DNA of 64,000 bases from Devosia yakushimensis (GCF_030159855.1 NZ_BSNG01000003.1:169419-233418), one strand, 5' to 3'. Numbered from the stretch's first letter, positions 24,014-33,783 are shown. Made by a program: numbers and translations. Notes: a model not told the origin generated them from the sequence alone.

Positions 24014-26704
24014 ATGCTCACCAGCCAAGATCTTTCCGGTACCTGGTCCTTCGCGCTCGATCCCAAGGGGGAACGGCAAGAAACATACTGGGCCGCGCCC
24101 AGCGCGGCCTATTCGGACACGATCAATCTCCCCGGCAGCATCGACGAAGCGGAGAAGACTCCGCTGACCACGACGACGACGATGGCCTATCTGAGCCGCA
24201 AAAATCCCTATGTCGGCAAGGCCTGGTATCAACGCACGATCACCATCGCCGAAGATAAGGCGGATCAATTCCACTGGTTGTTCCTGGAGCGCCCACATGG
24301 TCAGATCGACGCCTTTGTAGACGGGCTCAAGACGGGACGTGACGAAAGCCTCTCGACCCCGAACCGGTTCTTCCTCGGAAAGCTCGGCGCCGGAGAGCAC
24401 GTGTTGACGCTCTTGATAGATAACGGGCGTTTCGAGGCCGTGGGCGATCCGCACCTGCCGCGCAATCCGGATGTCGCCCACTCCAAATCGGACCACACCC
24501 AAACCAACTGGAACGGCGTTGTCGGCCGTATCGAGCTGCAATCGCAGGCTGCCGGCATTGCCAAGCTCAAAGTCTTTGCGCCAACGCGCTCCGTTCGTGT
24601 GACATTCGACCTCGAGGGCTATGACACCGACAACCTGTGGCCCACCTTTTGGAAGGCCGGGCATGACGATGTCGCTCGCCTCACGTTCAAGGTGACCAGT
24701 GGTGGCGACATCGTGGTGGAAAGCAAGGTCGCCATTACGTCCTCACTCACCCATGTCGAGGTTGAAACCGAGCTGCCCGAAAATGCACGCATCTGGGACG
24801 AATTCGATCCGGTCACCCATCACCTCGTGGTTGAATGGGTACGCGATGGGGAGGTTCTCGATCGAACCGAGACCGATTTCGGTATACGTTCCATCACCAC
24901 GCAGGGCCGTCACATTCTGCTCAACGGCCGCCGGATTTTCCTTCGCGGCACGCTCGACTGTTCCATCTTCCCGCTGACCGGCTACCCGCCAACCGATCGC
25001 GAGGGCTGGCGCAAGGCGATGGGAACAGCCAAGGCATATGGGCTCAATCATATCCGGTTCCACTCCTACTGCCCGCCCAAGGCGGCATTCGAAGTGGCCG
25101 ACGAGCTTGGCCTGATCCTGCATGTCGAAACGCCGATCTGGGCATTCCTTGGCACCGACCCCGCGTTGGACCGCTACATCCGTGTCGAGGCGGAGCGTAT
25201 CGTCGACGAGTACGGCAATCACCCCAGCTTCATGATGCTTACCGTCGGCAACGAGGTTTATGGCGGGCGCATGCACGTCTTCCTCGAACGCTTCGTTGAA
25301 GACTGGAAGGCAGAGGATGATCGCCGCATCTACAATGGCGGCTCGGGCTGGCCGACAACGGAGCGGGCCCAATATATCAGCAAACCCGACCCCCGCAGCC
25401 ATCGCTGGGACGAAGGCATGCAGAGCCGCCTCAATGCGCGGCCGCTCGAAACTCGGACAGACTGGAGCGAATGGGTGCAGATGGTCCCCATGGCCCTGGT
25501 CAGCCACGAAATCGGCCAATGGTGCGTTTATCCCGACCTCAAGGAAATATCTAAATATACCGGTGTGCTGGAGGCGCGTAACTTCATCCAGGTTCGCGAC
25601 GATCTGGCATCGAAGGGCCTGCTTGAGCTGTCCGACAGCTTCATGCGCAACAGCGGCGCGCTCCAGACGATGCTTTACAAGGAAGACGTCGAAGCAGCGT
25701 TGCGTACCCCAGATTTTGCCGGCTTCCAGCTTCTTGGCCTGCAGGACTTTTCCGGCCAGGGCACCGCATTGGTCGGCGTGGTGGACGCATTCTGGGACGA
25801 GAAGCCCTATGTGAGCCCGGAACAGTTCAACGAGTTCTGCGCCCCCACCGTGCCGCTGTTGCGTGCCGATGGTTTTGTCACGCGACAGGGCGATACATTC
25901 TCGGCCGATCTGCAGATTGCCCATTTCGGCGCCGGCACCTTGCCGGCCGGAACGGTGACGGTGCGGCTGGTTGCAAGGGATGGTAGCCAGCATAGGGAAT
26001 ACTCGCTGCCGGCCCAGGCACTGGCAACCGGTTTGCTGCATGATATCGGCTCGGTCGAGATTCCGACCGCGGGTCTTGCCGACGGGCTCTATGAAATCCG
26101 CCTTTCGGGCAATGGCTATGCCAATCGCTATGAACTGGCGGTGCTTGCCGGAAACGGTGTCACGCCATTGGATATCGTCCATTCTCTCGATGCCGAGGTG
26201 CTGGCCAAGGTCGAAAACGGGGCAACCCTGGTGTTCTCGCCGGGCCCGGAAAGCATCAAACCGAATGCCGAACTGGGGCATACGGTGCTGTTCTGGAACA
26301 CGCTTTGGACCCGCGATCAGCCTCCCCATACGCTGGGGCTGATCAACGATCTCGACCACCCCGTGTTTGTCAGCTTCCCGGCCCTGGAGCACAGCAGCTG
26401 GCACGAATGGGAATTGACCTACGGTCGCCGGGCATTCGACGTCAGCGGCCTGCCGGCACGCCATCTCATTCGAGTCATCGACGACTGGAACAGGAACCGC
26501 GACCTGGCACTCCTGGCCGAGATCCAGATCGGCAAGGGAAGGCTGATCCTCAGCGCCGTCGATATCGAAAGCGGGCTGGACCAGCGGCTCGTAAGCGCCA
26601 AGCTGCGTGCCGCATTGTCTTCCTATGTCGCCGGTGGCGCTGCCTCGGTTCCGCAAGTCCCCGCGAATGAAGTCCTTGCCTGGTGGGAAAGGGTCAAAGC
26701 ATGA
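24014..26704 (+). CDS. Glycoside hydrolase family 2-like enzyme
   Basis: An 896-aa cytoplasmic enzyme without signal peptide. Residues about 1-170 form the GH2 sugar-binding jelly roll (LSGTWSFALDPKGE, NLPGSIDEAEKT, WYQRTITI), then an immunoglobulin-like domain, then the TIM barrel. The acid/base is probably Glu414 in TVGNEVYGG, and Glu499 in VSHEIGQW is a good candidate nucleophile. The C-terminal 300 residues are beta-rich extra domains. The start ATG lies 63 bp after the binding protein and the stop overlaps the ATPase start (ATGA). It probably hydrolyses the sugar imported by this CUT1 transporter. GH2 covers beta-galactosidase, beta-glucuronidase and beta-mannosidase; I cannot choose among them. 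Confidence 0.85.
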   Translation: MLTSQDLSGTWSFALDPKGERQETYWAAPSAAYSDTINLPGSIDEAEKTPLTTTTTMAYLSRKNPYVGKAWYQRTITIAEDKADQFHWLFLERPHGQIDAFVDGLKTGRDESLSTPNRFFLGKLGAGEHVLTLLIDNGRFEAVGDPHLPRNPDVAHSKSDHTQTNWNGVVGRIELQSQAAGIAKLKVFAPTRSVRVTFDLEGYDTDNLWPTFWKAGHDDVARLTFKVTSGGDIVVESKVAITSSLTHVEVETELPENARIWDEFDPVTHHLVVEWVRDGEVLDRTETDFGIRSITTQGRHILLNGRRIFLRGTLDCSIFPLTGYPPTDREGWRKAMGTAKAYGLNHIRFHSYCPPKAAFEVADELGLILHVETPIWAFLGTDPALDRYIRVEAERIVDEYGNHPSFMMLTVGNEVYGGRMHVFLERFVEDWKAEDDRRIYNGGSGWPTTERAQYISKPDPRSHRWDEGMQSRLNARPLETRTDWSEWVQMVPMALVSHEIGQWCVYPDLKEISKYTGVLEARNFIQVRDDLASKGLLELSDSFMRNSGALQTMLYKEDVEAALRTPDFAGFQLLGLQDFSGQGTALVGVVDAFWDEKPYVSPEQFNEFCAPTVPLLRADGFVTRQGDTFSADLQIAHFGAGTLPAGTVTVRLVARDGSQHREYSLPAQALATGLLHDIGSVEIPTAGLADGLYEIRLSGNGYANRYELAVLAGNGVTPLDIVHSLDAEVLAKVENGATLVFSPGPESIKPNAELGHTVLFWNTLWTRDQPPHTLGLINDLDHPVFVSFPALEHSSWHEWELTYGRRAFDVSGLPARHLIRVIDDWNRNRDLALLAEIQIGKGRLILSAVDIESGLDQRLVSAKLRAALSSYVAGGAASVPQVPANEVLAWWERVKA

Positions 26705-27756
26705 GTGCAATCGTCCTCAACGATGTCCGCAAGACCTACGGCGCCACACCCGTTATCCACGGCGTGGACCTCAAGGTCGAGGAGGGCGAGTTTTGCGTCT
26801 TCGTCGGCCCATCGGGCTGCGGAAAGTCCACCCTGCTGCGCATGATTGCCGGGCTTGAGGACATTACCGCCGGCACGGTGGAAATCGGCACCAAGGTCGT
26901 CAACGACATCGAGCCCTCGGCAAGAGGGCTCGCCATGGTCTTCCAGTCCTATGCGCTCTATCCGCATATGACTGTTCGCGGGAACATGAGCTTCGGCTTG
27001 CGCATGACCGGGACCTCCAAGAGCGAAACCGAAAAGCGCGTTCTGGAAGCAGCAAGCATCCTGCAATTGGACAGCCTGCTCGACCGCAAGCCCGCTCAAC
27101 TTTCAGGCGGCCAGCGCCAGCGCGTGGCGATTGGCCGTGCAATCGTGCGGCAGCCGAAGGCCTTCCTGTTCGACGAGCCATTGTCGAACCTGGATGCCGA
27201 GCTTCGCGTCGCCATGCGGGTGGAAATCGCCAAGCTGCACCGCGAACTGGGTTCGACCATGATCTACGTTACCCACGATCAGGTTGAGGCGATGACGCTG
27301 GCCGATAAGATCGTGGTGCTCCGGGCCGGCCTGATCGAGCAGGTGGGCACACCCAGTGCCCTCTATACCGACCCCGACAACACCTTCGTCGCCGGTTTCA
27401 TTGGCTCACCCCGGATGAACCTCCTCGATGCCCAGTCCGATGGCGAAACGGTCCAGATCGGAGAAACCCGCTTTAAGCCTGCTCTGGAAAGCATCTTGCC
27501 CAAGGGCGCTGTGACGATTGGGATCAGGCCGGAACAATTCGAAGCAATGGGCGACACCGTCGCATTTGATGTATCAGTCGATGTGGTCGAGAATCTGGGG
27601 GCAAGCTCCATCGTCTATGGTCGCCTGCCTGAGGGACAGGAGGTCTTGGTCGAGCAGCGCGGCAAGCTGCGCGCACGCGACGGCCAGACCCTTCAGGTGC
27701 AGGTCGACCTCAGCGACATCCTGTTTTTCGATGCCGGCGGCGCCCGCCTGCGGTGA
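26701..27756 (+). CDS. Sugar ABC transporter ATP-binding protein, UgpC/MalK type
   Basis: A 351-aa ATPase. Walker A is GPSGCGKS, signature LSGGQRQR, Walker B FLFDEPLSNLD, and the H-loop lies in YVTHDQVEAMT. A C-terminal TOBE-like regulatory domain spans about 240-351. ATG at 26701 overlaps the GH2 stop. It completes the CUT1 transporter of 20876-23950. It is the last gene of the operon; the 27757-27963 gap has no clear terminator hairpin. Confidence 0.94.
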   Translation: MSAIVLNDVRKTYGATPVIHGVDLKVEEGEFCVFVGPSGCGKSTLLRMIAGLEDITAGTVEIGTKVVNDIEPSARGLAMVFQSYALYPHMTVRGNMSFGLRMTGTSKSETEKRVLEAASILQLDSLLDRKPAQLSGGQRQRVAIGRAIVRQPKAFLFDEPLSNLDAELRVAMRVEIAKLHRELGSTMIYVTHDQVEAMTLADKIVVLRAGLIEQVGTPSALYTDPDNTFVAGFIGSPRMNLLDAQSDGETVQIGETRFKPALESILPKGAVTIGIRPEQFEAMGDTVAFDVSVDVVENLGASSIVYGRLPEGQEVLVEQRGKLRARDGQTLQVQVDLSDILFFDAGGARLR

Positions 27757-27858
27757 GCCAACCTCACCATTCCAAATCGGAACGCAGCGATGACTTTAAA
27801 GCTTAGCTGACCGGCAAATACGTTGCGTCCGCGCCACAAAACCTGCTCACAACTTTGC

Positions 27859-27870
27859 GAGCAATTGCTC
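27859..27870. promoter_or_regulatory. 12-bp palindrome upstream of L,D-transpeptidase gene
   Basis: GAGCAATTGCTC is a perfect palindrome about 95 bp before the start at 27964, and a further TTGCTC half-site lies about 20 bp downstream. It could be a regulator site. No regulator is identified, so this is weak. The rest of 27757-27963 shows nothing I can name. Confidence 0.3.
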
Positions 27871-27963
27871 CCGTTAAGATTTGCAAGGTATTGCTCGTAG
27901 TGCCCCGCCGCCGGCCGAATCGGGTGTTAGGCGCGGCCTAGCATCGCCGTGCATGGAGCTCGC

Positions 27964-29658
27964 ATGAACAGGATTACGGTTTACCTCCTCGCCGCCCTCG
28001 CCGGCGTTGGCAGTGCTTTGCCCGCTCGTGCCCAGGATATTGCGAGCCTGGCGGTAACCCCGGTGGTGATTGCGCCCGCCCAGTCTGATCTGGGGCGCAC
28101 CATCAAATCGGAGCTTGCCGCCGCCTATTATGGCGCGCCCGAGGCTTCCCAGGCCTATCGCGAAGCCCAAAAGCTCTACTTCTTCTACGGCGCCCGTCAT
28201 TTCGAGCCGATCTGGCTGACCGAGGGTCCCGACGGTGCCGTGGCCTATTCCGCCGCCGCCCAGAAGATCATGAAGCTGTTCGGCGCCGCCGCCAGCGAGG
28301 GCCTGCGCCCCTCGGATTATCTCACGCCCGCGCTCGACGTGAATTCGGTCGGCAGCGACCCGGCCAAGATGGCGGCGCTCGAAACCGCCTTTTCGGCGGC
28401 CACCATGCGCTATGCCACCCATATCTATACCGGCCGCATCGAGCCGCTCTCGATCGATCCCAATCTCGATATCCAGCCCAAGCAGCTCGACCAGTCGGCG
28501 CTGATGCTGGAATTGGCCACCAGCGACGATCCGGCGGCCGTGCTCGCCAAGCTTGAGCCGACCCATCCCGAATTCCTGGCGCTCAAGGCCAGGCTGGCAA
28601 GTTTCGATGCCGCCCCGGCCGACCGCCCCATCACCATTGCCACCGGCAAGACCCTCAAGCCCGGCATGAATGATCCGCGCGTGCCCATATTGCGCCAACG
28701 GCTCGAACTGCCGGCCATTGACGGCCTCGTTTATGACGATGCACTGGTTGCCGCGATCAAGACCTTCCAGCTCGGCGCGGGCCTCGAGGACGATGGTGTG
28801 CTCGGCCCGGCCACGCTCACCGCGCTTAATGGCGGCGTCCCCGTCACGCGCGAAGACATCCTGGCCAATATGGAACGCTGGCGCTGGATGCCGCGCGATC
28901 TCGGCCAGTTCAACGTTTTCGTCAATATTCCCGAATACCGCCTCACCATCAATCGCGATGGGGCAGAGACCTATGGCACCCGCGTTGTCGTGGGCAGCAC
29001 CAAGAACCAGACCCCGGTCTTCTCGGACAATATCCGCCACATCGTGGTCAATCCTTATTGGAACGTCCCCTCCTCGATCATCCGCAACGAGATCGCCCCC
29101 AAGACCCGCGCCAATCCCGGCTATATCGCCAGCCAGAACATGGAATTGATCTATCAGGGCAATGTGGTCAGCGCCTATCAGGTCAATTGGGCCGCAGTGG
29201 GCGACACTTTCCCCTTCCGCGTGCGGCAAAAGCCTGGTCCGGGCAATTCGCTGGGCCAGATCAAATTCCTGTTCCCCAACAAGCACGACGTCTATCTGCA
29301 CGATACCCCGTCCAAGGGCCTCTTCAACCGGGCCTTCCGGGCGGCCAGCCATGGCTGTGTGCGCGTGCAGAACCCCATGGAATTTGCCGCTGCTCTCACC
29401 GCCAACGAAACCAATATCGATCGCGCCTCGCTCGAAGCCATGTTCGGCCCTTCCGAGCGCTGGGTGAACCCGGAACGCCAGGTGCCCGTGCATCTGGCCT
29501 ATTTCACGGTGCGTGTGAGCGCCGATGGCGAATTGCGCTCCTACGCCGACGTCTATGGCCACAATGCTAAGCTGATCAAGGCCATGGGACTGGGCGACGC
29601 CACCCCCACCCCCATCATCGCCGACGCCGCCCCGGCCGATACGACGCTATCTCCCTGA
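27964..29658 (+). CDS. L,D-transpeptidase, YcbB/LdtD-like
   Basis: A 564-aa periplasmic enzyme that makes 3-3 or related cross-links in peptidoglycan, or attaches proteins to it. It has a Sec signal (residues about 1-23, ARAQD), an N-terminal scaffold domain, a peptidoglycan-binding helical domain (MNDPRVPILRQRLELP, AAIKTFQLGAGLEDDGVLG in outline, about 235-285) and a YkuD catalytic domain with His463 and Cys465 in SHGCVRV. The ATG at 27964 is chosen over a GTG at 27949 because GGAG lies 6 nt before it. A signal peptide follows directly. The next gene codes a DUF882 protein, a common companion. Confidence 0.93.
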   Translation: MNRITVYLLAALAGVGSALPARAQDIASLAVTPVVIAPAQSDLGRTIKSELAAAYYGAPEASQAYREAQKLYFFYGARHFEPIWLTEGPDGAVAYSAAAQKIMKLFGAAASEGLRPSDYLTPALDVNSVGSDPAKMAALETAFSAATMRYATHIYTGRIEPLSIDPNLDIQPKQLDQSALMLELATSDDPAAVLAKLEPTHPEFLALKARLASFDAAPADRPITIATGKTLKPGMNDPRVPILRQRLELPAIDGLVYDDALVAAIKTFQLGAGLEDDGVLGPATLTALNGGVPVTREDILANMERWRWMPRDLGQFNVFVNIPEYRLTINRDGAETYGTRVVVGSTKNQTPVFSDNIRHIVVNPYWNVPSSIIRNEIAPKTRANPGYIASQNMELIYQGNVVSAYQVNWAAVGDTFPFRVRQKPGPGNSLGQIKFLFPNKHDVYLHDTPSKGLFNRAFRAASHGCVRVQNPMEFAAALTANETNIDRASLEAMFGPSERWVNPERQVPVHLAYFTVRVSADGELRSYADVYGHNAKLIKAMGLGDATPTPIIADAAPADTTLSP

Positions 29659-29868
29659 GACTGCAAGGAGCCGCGCTCTATCGCATGGGACGGAGGCTCC
29701 CCTCGCCCCTATAGAGCCCTCGGTTCACGGCCTGACCGGACGAGGAAGCCTCCGCCTCCTGCCGCCACCTCTTAACCCCCGCTTTACAATTTCGCCTTGG
29801 TTCAGCCGGGTTTTCCTCGTAATAACAGAGCCGTGCATGGGTCCGTTGGCGGGCCATTTGACATCTCG

Positions 29869-29903
29869 TTAGCGTTAATAAAATCGAGCGATTTTGACGC
29901 TAA
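29869..29903. promoter_or_regulatory. Long interrupted inverted repeat before the DUF882 gene
   Basis: Two nested arms pair: TTAGCGT with ACGCTAA and AAAATCG with CGATTTT, separated by short bulges and a 2-nt apex. It is AT-rich compared with its surroundings and ends 40 bp before the proposed start at 29944. It could be an mRNA hairpin or a protein-binding site. The remainder of 29659-29943 contains only short overlapping inverted repeats. Confidence 0.5.
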
Positions 29904-29943
29904 TGTCGGACGACAACTGGCAATCAACCGGGCAGAGTTTGGC

Positions 29944-31635
29944 GTGACGGGGACTTACCTTTTGATACGGAACCATATTGTGCGTGCGTTTGTCGCCGCC
30001 CTTATGAGCATTTCTGTGATCCTGCCGCAGGCTGTGGTTCCGGCCCACGCCGCCACTGAGCGTGCCCTCTATCTCTATTATACCCACACCAAGGAAACGG
30101 CCCGCATCGTCTTCAAGCGTAATGGGCAATATGTGCAGTCCGGCCTCAACGAGCTGAACCGCTTCCTGCGCGATTGGCGCCGCAACGAGCCGGCACGCAT
30201 GGATCCGCGCCTCTTCGATCTGATTTGGGAAGTCTATCAGGAAGTGGGCGCCAGCCAGCCCATCAACGTGGTCTCGGCCTACCGCTCGCCCAAGACCAAT
30301 GAAATGCTGCGCGCGAGTTCATCCGGCGTTGCTGAAAATTCTCAGCACACCAAGGGCCACGCCATGGATTTCTTCATTCCCGGCATTCCCCTGTCCAAGC
30401 TGCGGGCCGTCGCCATGCGCAAGCAGGTCGGCGGCGTCGGCTTCTACCCCACTTCGGGCAGCCCCTTCGTGCATCTCGATACCGGCTCGGTCCGCGCCTG
30501 GCCGCGCATGACACGGGCTCAGCTCAAGGACCTGTTCCCCGACGGCCGCACCATGCACCTGCCCACCGATGGCAAACCGCTATCGCAGGAGGGCTATCAG
30601 GTCGCCATGGCCGAGTGGAAGCAATGCCACGCCTATCCCTGCAATGGCGGCAATTCGGGCACCCGTGTCGCCAGCAATAGCGGCGGCAATGGCCGCACGC
30701 TGATGGACATGATTTTTGGCGGCGACAATAATAGCCAGCCCGTGCCGGCCGCCGCCGCTGCACCCGTCCAGGTTGCCGCCGTTGCACCGCAGCAGGCGGC
30801 AATGCCCGCCGCAGCGCCCATCCCCATGATGCGTCCGGCCGATCTGGGCGGCGCACCAACCGCCGTGGCCGTGGCCGACATCGCCCCCCAGCCCGCCGCT
30901 CCCGGCGCCATTCCGTTCTCGACCAGGGGCAGCGCCCCGCTCGATGCAGCCGAATTGCTGCCCGAGACCCTGGCGCCCATGCCGGTCACGAAATCCGAAA
31001 CCCTGCGCGTGGCCACCGCCTCCGCGCTGCCCTCGGGCGATGCGGTCACGGCGCTCGCCGCCCTCACCGCGCCAATCCCCCAGCCGCGCCTCATCATGTC
31101 CGAGCCGCCTGAAGGGGTCACCGCCTATCTTGCGCCAAACCCGGATGCGCAGCGGGCCCTCGAAAATATCATCGAGCGCGACACTACGGTCACCGCCGCC
31201 GTGCCGCCCCAGCCGGCCAATCGCCTGCCCCCGCTGACTTCAGCCACCGGCCTGCGCACGGCTTCGCTTGGTGCAGATCCGGCCACCGCCGCCCTGGCGG
31301 GCTTCTTCTCTGGCACCTTCGGCTCCGCCGAGCAGAGCAATAGCGCCCCTGTGGCCGCAGCATTGGCCGATCATCTGGCCAAGGCTGCGCCGACCGGAGG
31401 CATGCGCCAGCCCGATCTCATTGCTCCCGATCTCGAGCATGTCGCGGAGATCTTCACCGCGCCCTCGACCATGAGCTCGGACCATTTCGCCGTGATCTTC
31501 AACCACGACGAGGCCGATTTCGATCCGGCCACCGAAATGGGCAAATATGTCGCGACCATGAGTGTGGGCGATTTCGCCGCTGTTCCCAGCCATTCCAGTT
31601 TCGTGATCGTCCCGCCCGCCACGGCCACCAATTAA
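29944..31635 (+). CDS. DUF882/YcbK-like peptidase M15-fold protein with long Ala/Pro-rich tail
   Basis: A periplasmic or envelope protein of about 563 aa. After a signal-like N-terminus (hydrophobic FVAALMSISVILPQAVV, cleavage near AHAA) comes a YcbK/M15-type domain with the zinc motif HxxGxAxD, seen as His135, Gly138, Ala140 and Asp142, and the later His177 in FVHLD. Residues from about 245 to the end are rich in Ala and Pro and probably unstructured. The start is uncertain: GTG at 29944 fits the signal peptide; a TTG at 29797 would add about 50 non-signal residues. It follows the L,D-transpeptidase, supporting a role in peptidoglycan remodelling. Confidence 0.82.
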   Translation: MTGTYLLIRNHIVRAFVAALMSISVILPQAVVPAHAATERALYLYYTHTKETARIVFKRNGQYVQSGLNELNRFLRDWRRNEPARMDPRLFDLIWEVYQEVGASQPINVVSAYRSPKTNEMLRASSSGVAENSQHTKGHAMDFFIPGIPLSKLRAVAMRKQVGGVGFYPTSGSPFVHLDTGSVRAWPRMTRAQLKDLFPDGRTMHLPTDGKPLSQEGYQVAMAEWKQCHAYPCNGGNSGTRVASNSGGNGRTLMDMIFGGDNNSQPVPAAAAAPVQVAAVAPQQAAMPAAAPIPMMRPADLGGAPTAVAVADIAPQPAAPGAIPFSTRGSAPLDAAELLPETLAPMPVTKSETLRVATASALPSGDAVTALAALTAPIPQPRLIMSEPPEGVTAYLAPNPDAQRALENIIERDTTVTAAVPPQPANRLPPLTSATGLRTASLGADPATAALAGFFSGTFGSAEQSNSAPVAAALADHLAKAAPTGGMRQPDLIAPDLEHVAEIFTAPSTMSSDHFAVIFNHDEADFDPATEMGKYVATMSVGDFAAVPSHSSFVIVPPATATN

Positions 31636-31684
31636 GCCCTGGGCAAAGCCTCATTTCGGGCAAGATGGGCCCCTATCGCTCCTC

Positions 31685-31706
31685 GCCAGCCGGTTCCGGC
31701 TGGCGC
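31685..31706. other. Perfect GC hairpin upstream of dxs
   Basis: CGCCAGCC and GGCTGGCG form an 8-bp stem with a GGTTCC loop, 75 bp before the proposed dxs start. No U-run follows, so it is not a clear terminator; it may be the end of the DUF882 transcript. Confidence 0.4.
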
Positions 31707-31781
31707 CATGGCCATGTTGCAAAGCCATTGCAGCAGGCCTAAAGAGTTCATGTATTGCCGTTTCTGGCGAAGGATTGCCGC

Positions 31782-33713
31782 TTGGCCGACCGCCCCTCGA
31801 CCCCGCTCCTCGATAAAGTCAACACACCTGCCGATCTGCGCGCCTTGCCGCGTGCCGAGCTACGCCAGCTGGCCGACGAATTGCGGGCCGAAGTGATCGA
31901 CGCGGTCTCGGTCACCGGTGGCCATCTGGGCTCGGCCCTGGGTGTTATCGAGCTGACAGTGGCGCTGCATGCCGCCTTCGATACCCCCCATGACCGCATC
32001 ATCTGGGATGTCGGCCACCAGGCCTATCCGCACAAGATCCTGACCGGCCGCCGCGACCGCATCCGCACCCTGCGCCAGAAGAATGGCCTTTCCGGTTTCA
32101 CCCGCCGTGCCGAAAGCGAATACGATCCCTTTGGCGCGGGCCATTCCTCCACCTCGATTTCGGCCGGCCTTGGCATGGCCGTGGCCAGTGACCTGCAGGG
32201 CAATCCGCGCAATGTGGTGGCCGTCATCGGCGACGGCGCCATGTCGGCCGGCATGGCCTATGAGGCCATGAATAATGCCGGTGCCATGGATGCCCGGCTC
32301 ATTGTCATCCTCAATGACAATGACATGTCCATCGCCCCGCCCACCGGCGCGCTCAGCGCCTATCTCGCGCGCCTGGTCTCTGGCCCCGTTTATCGCGGCA
32401 CCCGCGAGGCGGCCAAAAACCTGGTCAGCAAGCTGCCCCCGTTCCTCCACGAACCGGCCCGCCGCACCGAGGAATTCGCCCGTTCCTTCTTCACCGGCGG
32501 CACCCTGTTCGAGGAACTCGGCTTCTACTATGTCGGCCCGATCGACGGACATAATCTGGATCACCTTCTGCCCATTCTGGACAATGTCCGCGATGCCGCC
32601 GAAGGCCCGATCCTGGTTCACGTCGTCACCAAGAAGGGCAAGGGCTATGCCCCGGCCGAAGATGCCGATGACAAATATCACGGCGTCTCCAAATTCAACG
32701 TCATCACCGGCGCCCAGGCCAAAGCGGTCAGCAATGCCCCGTCCTATACCTCGGTCTTTGCCGAAAGCCTGATCCAGGAAGCCAATGACGATCCGCGCAT
32801 CGTCGCCATCAATGCCGCCATGCCCTCAGGCACCGGCCTCGACAAATTTGGCGAGGTCCATCCCACACGCGTCTTCGATGTCGGTATTGCCGAGCAGCAT
32901 GCGGTGACCTTCGCCGCGGGCCTTGCCAGTGAAGGCATGCGCCCGTTCTGCGCCATCTACTCCACCTTCCTGCAGCGCGCCTACGATCAGGTCGTGCATG
33001 ACGTGGCCATCCAGCATCTGCCGGTGCGCTTCGCCATCGACCGGGCCGGCTTTGTCGGCGCTGACGGCCCTACCCATGCCGGCAATTACGACAGCGCCTA
33101 TCTCGGGGCCATTCCGGGCATGGTGCACATGGCGGCGGCCGACGAAGCCGAGCTGCGCCACATGGTGGCGACCGCTGCCGCTTACGACAACGGCCCTATC
33201 GCCTTCCGCTATCCGCGTGGCGAGGGCTTGGGTGTGGATATGCCCGCCCGCGGCCAGGTCTTGCCCATCGGCAAGGGCCGCATCGTCCGCCAGGGCGCGA
33301 CGATCGCCATCCTGAGCTACGGCACGCGCCTGGGCGAAGTCCTCGCCGCCGCCGACAAGCTGGCGGCCCTGGGCCTTAACCCCACCATTGCCGATGCGCG
33401 GTTCCTCAAACCCCTCGACGAAGACCTGATTGCCCGCCTCGCCGGCACCCATGACGTGCTGCTGACTACCGAAGAAGGCGCCGTTGGCGGCTTCGGCAGC
33501 CATGTCGCGACATTCCTCGCCAGCAACGGCCTGCTCGACGGCAAGCTCCGCTTCCGCCCGCTGATGATACCCGATCGCTTCGACGAGCACGCAACCCAGG
33601 CCGACATGTACGCCGCCGCGGGCCTCGACCGTGCCGGCATCGTCGCCACCGCCCTCACCACATTAGGCTACGACGAAGCCGCCATGGCGGCAGCCATGGC
33701 CCAGATCAGCTAA
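31782..33713 (+). CDS. dxs: 1-deoxy-D-xylulose-5-phosphate synthase
   Basis: A 643-aa thiamine-diphosphate enzyme that condenses pyruvate and glyceraldehyde 3-phosphate, the first step of the MEP isoprenoid pathway. Conserved blocks are HLGSALGVIELTVALH, GDGAMSAGMAYEAMNNAG (ThDP/Mg2+ binding), DVGIAEQHAVTFAAGLA (catalytic Glu), then the transketolase C domain. Start is assigned to TTG at 31782 with AAGGA 7 nt before it, giving MADRPSTPLLDKV as in other rhizobial DXS; an upstream TTG at 31755 is the alternative. Length matches the family. Confidence 0.95.
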   Translation: MADRPSTPLLDKVNTPADLRALPRAELRQLADELRAEVIDAVSVTGGHLGSALGVIELTVALHAAFDTPHDRIIWDVGHQAYPHKILTGRRDRIRTLRQKNGLSGFTRRAESEYDPFGAGHSSTSISAGLGMAVASDLQGNPRNVVAVIGDGAMSAGMAYEAMNNAGAMDARLIVILNDNDMSIAPPTGALSAYLARLVSGPVYRGTREAAKNLVSKLPPFLHEPARRTEEFARSFFTGGTLFEELGFYYVGPIDGHNLDHLLPILDNVRDAAEGPILVHVVTKKGKGYAPAEDADDKYHGVSKFNVITGAQAKAVSNAPSYTSVFAESLIQEANDDPRIVAINAAMPSGTGLDKFGEVHPTRVFDVGIAEQHAVTFAAGLASEGMRPFCAIYSTFLQRAYDQVVHDVAIQHLPVRFAIDRAGFVGADGPTHAGNYDSAYLGAIPGMVHMAAADEAELRHMVATAAAYDNGPIAFRYPRGEGLGVDMPARGQVLPIGKGRIVRQGATIAILSYGTRLGEVLAAADKLAALGLNPTIADARFLKPLDEDLIARLAGTHDVLLTTEEGAVGGFGSHVATFLASNGLLDGKLRFRPLMIPDRFDEHATQADMYAAAGLDRAGIVATALTTLGYDEAAMAAAMAQIS

Positions 33714-33746
33714 GCAGGCTTATTGCTGCGGCCACCCACCGGCCAG

Positions 33747-33783
33747 TCCCTCTCCCTATCAGGGGGAGGCTAGGAGGGGGGTA
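33747..33783. repeat. Dispersed GC-rich inverted repeat, family A copy 1
   Basis: This 37-bp element has a CTCCC/GGGAG hairpin core. It differs by one substitution and one extra G from the arm at 44658-44693 read on the opposite strand. It lies between the dxs stop and the convergent glycosyltransferase stop. Confidence 0.75.

Noticed and set aside
24743..26710. Long minus-strand open frame opposite the GH2 gene
   Set aside because: No recognisable domain and no ribosome-binding site; the plus strand has GH2 motifs and operon overlaps.
29667..29717. Two overlapping, mutually exclusive inverted repeats (GGAGCC/GGCTCC and GCTCTAT/ATAGAGC) after the L,D-transpeptidase gene
   Set aside because: Arms are only 6-7 bp with long loops and no T-run; such pairs are expected by chance in GC-rich spacers, so I do not claim a switch or terminator.
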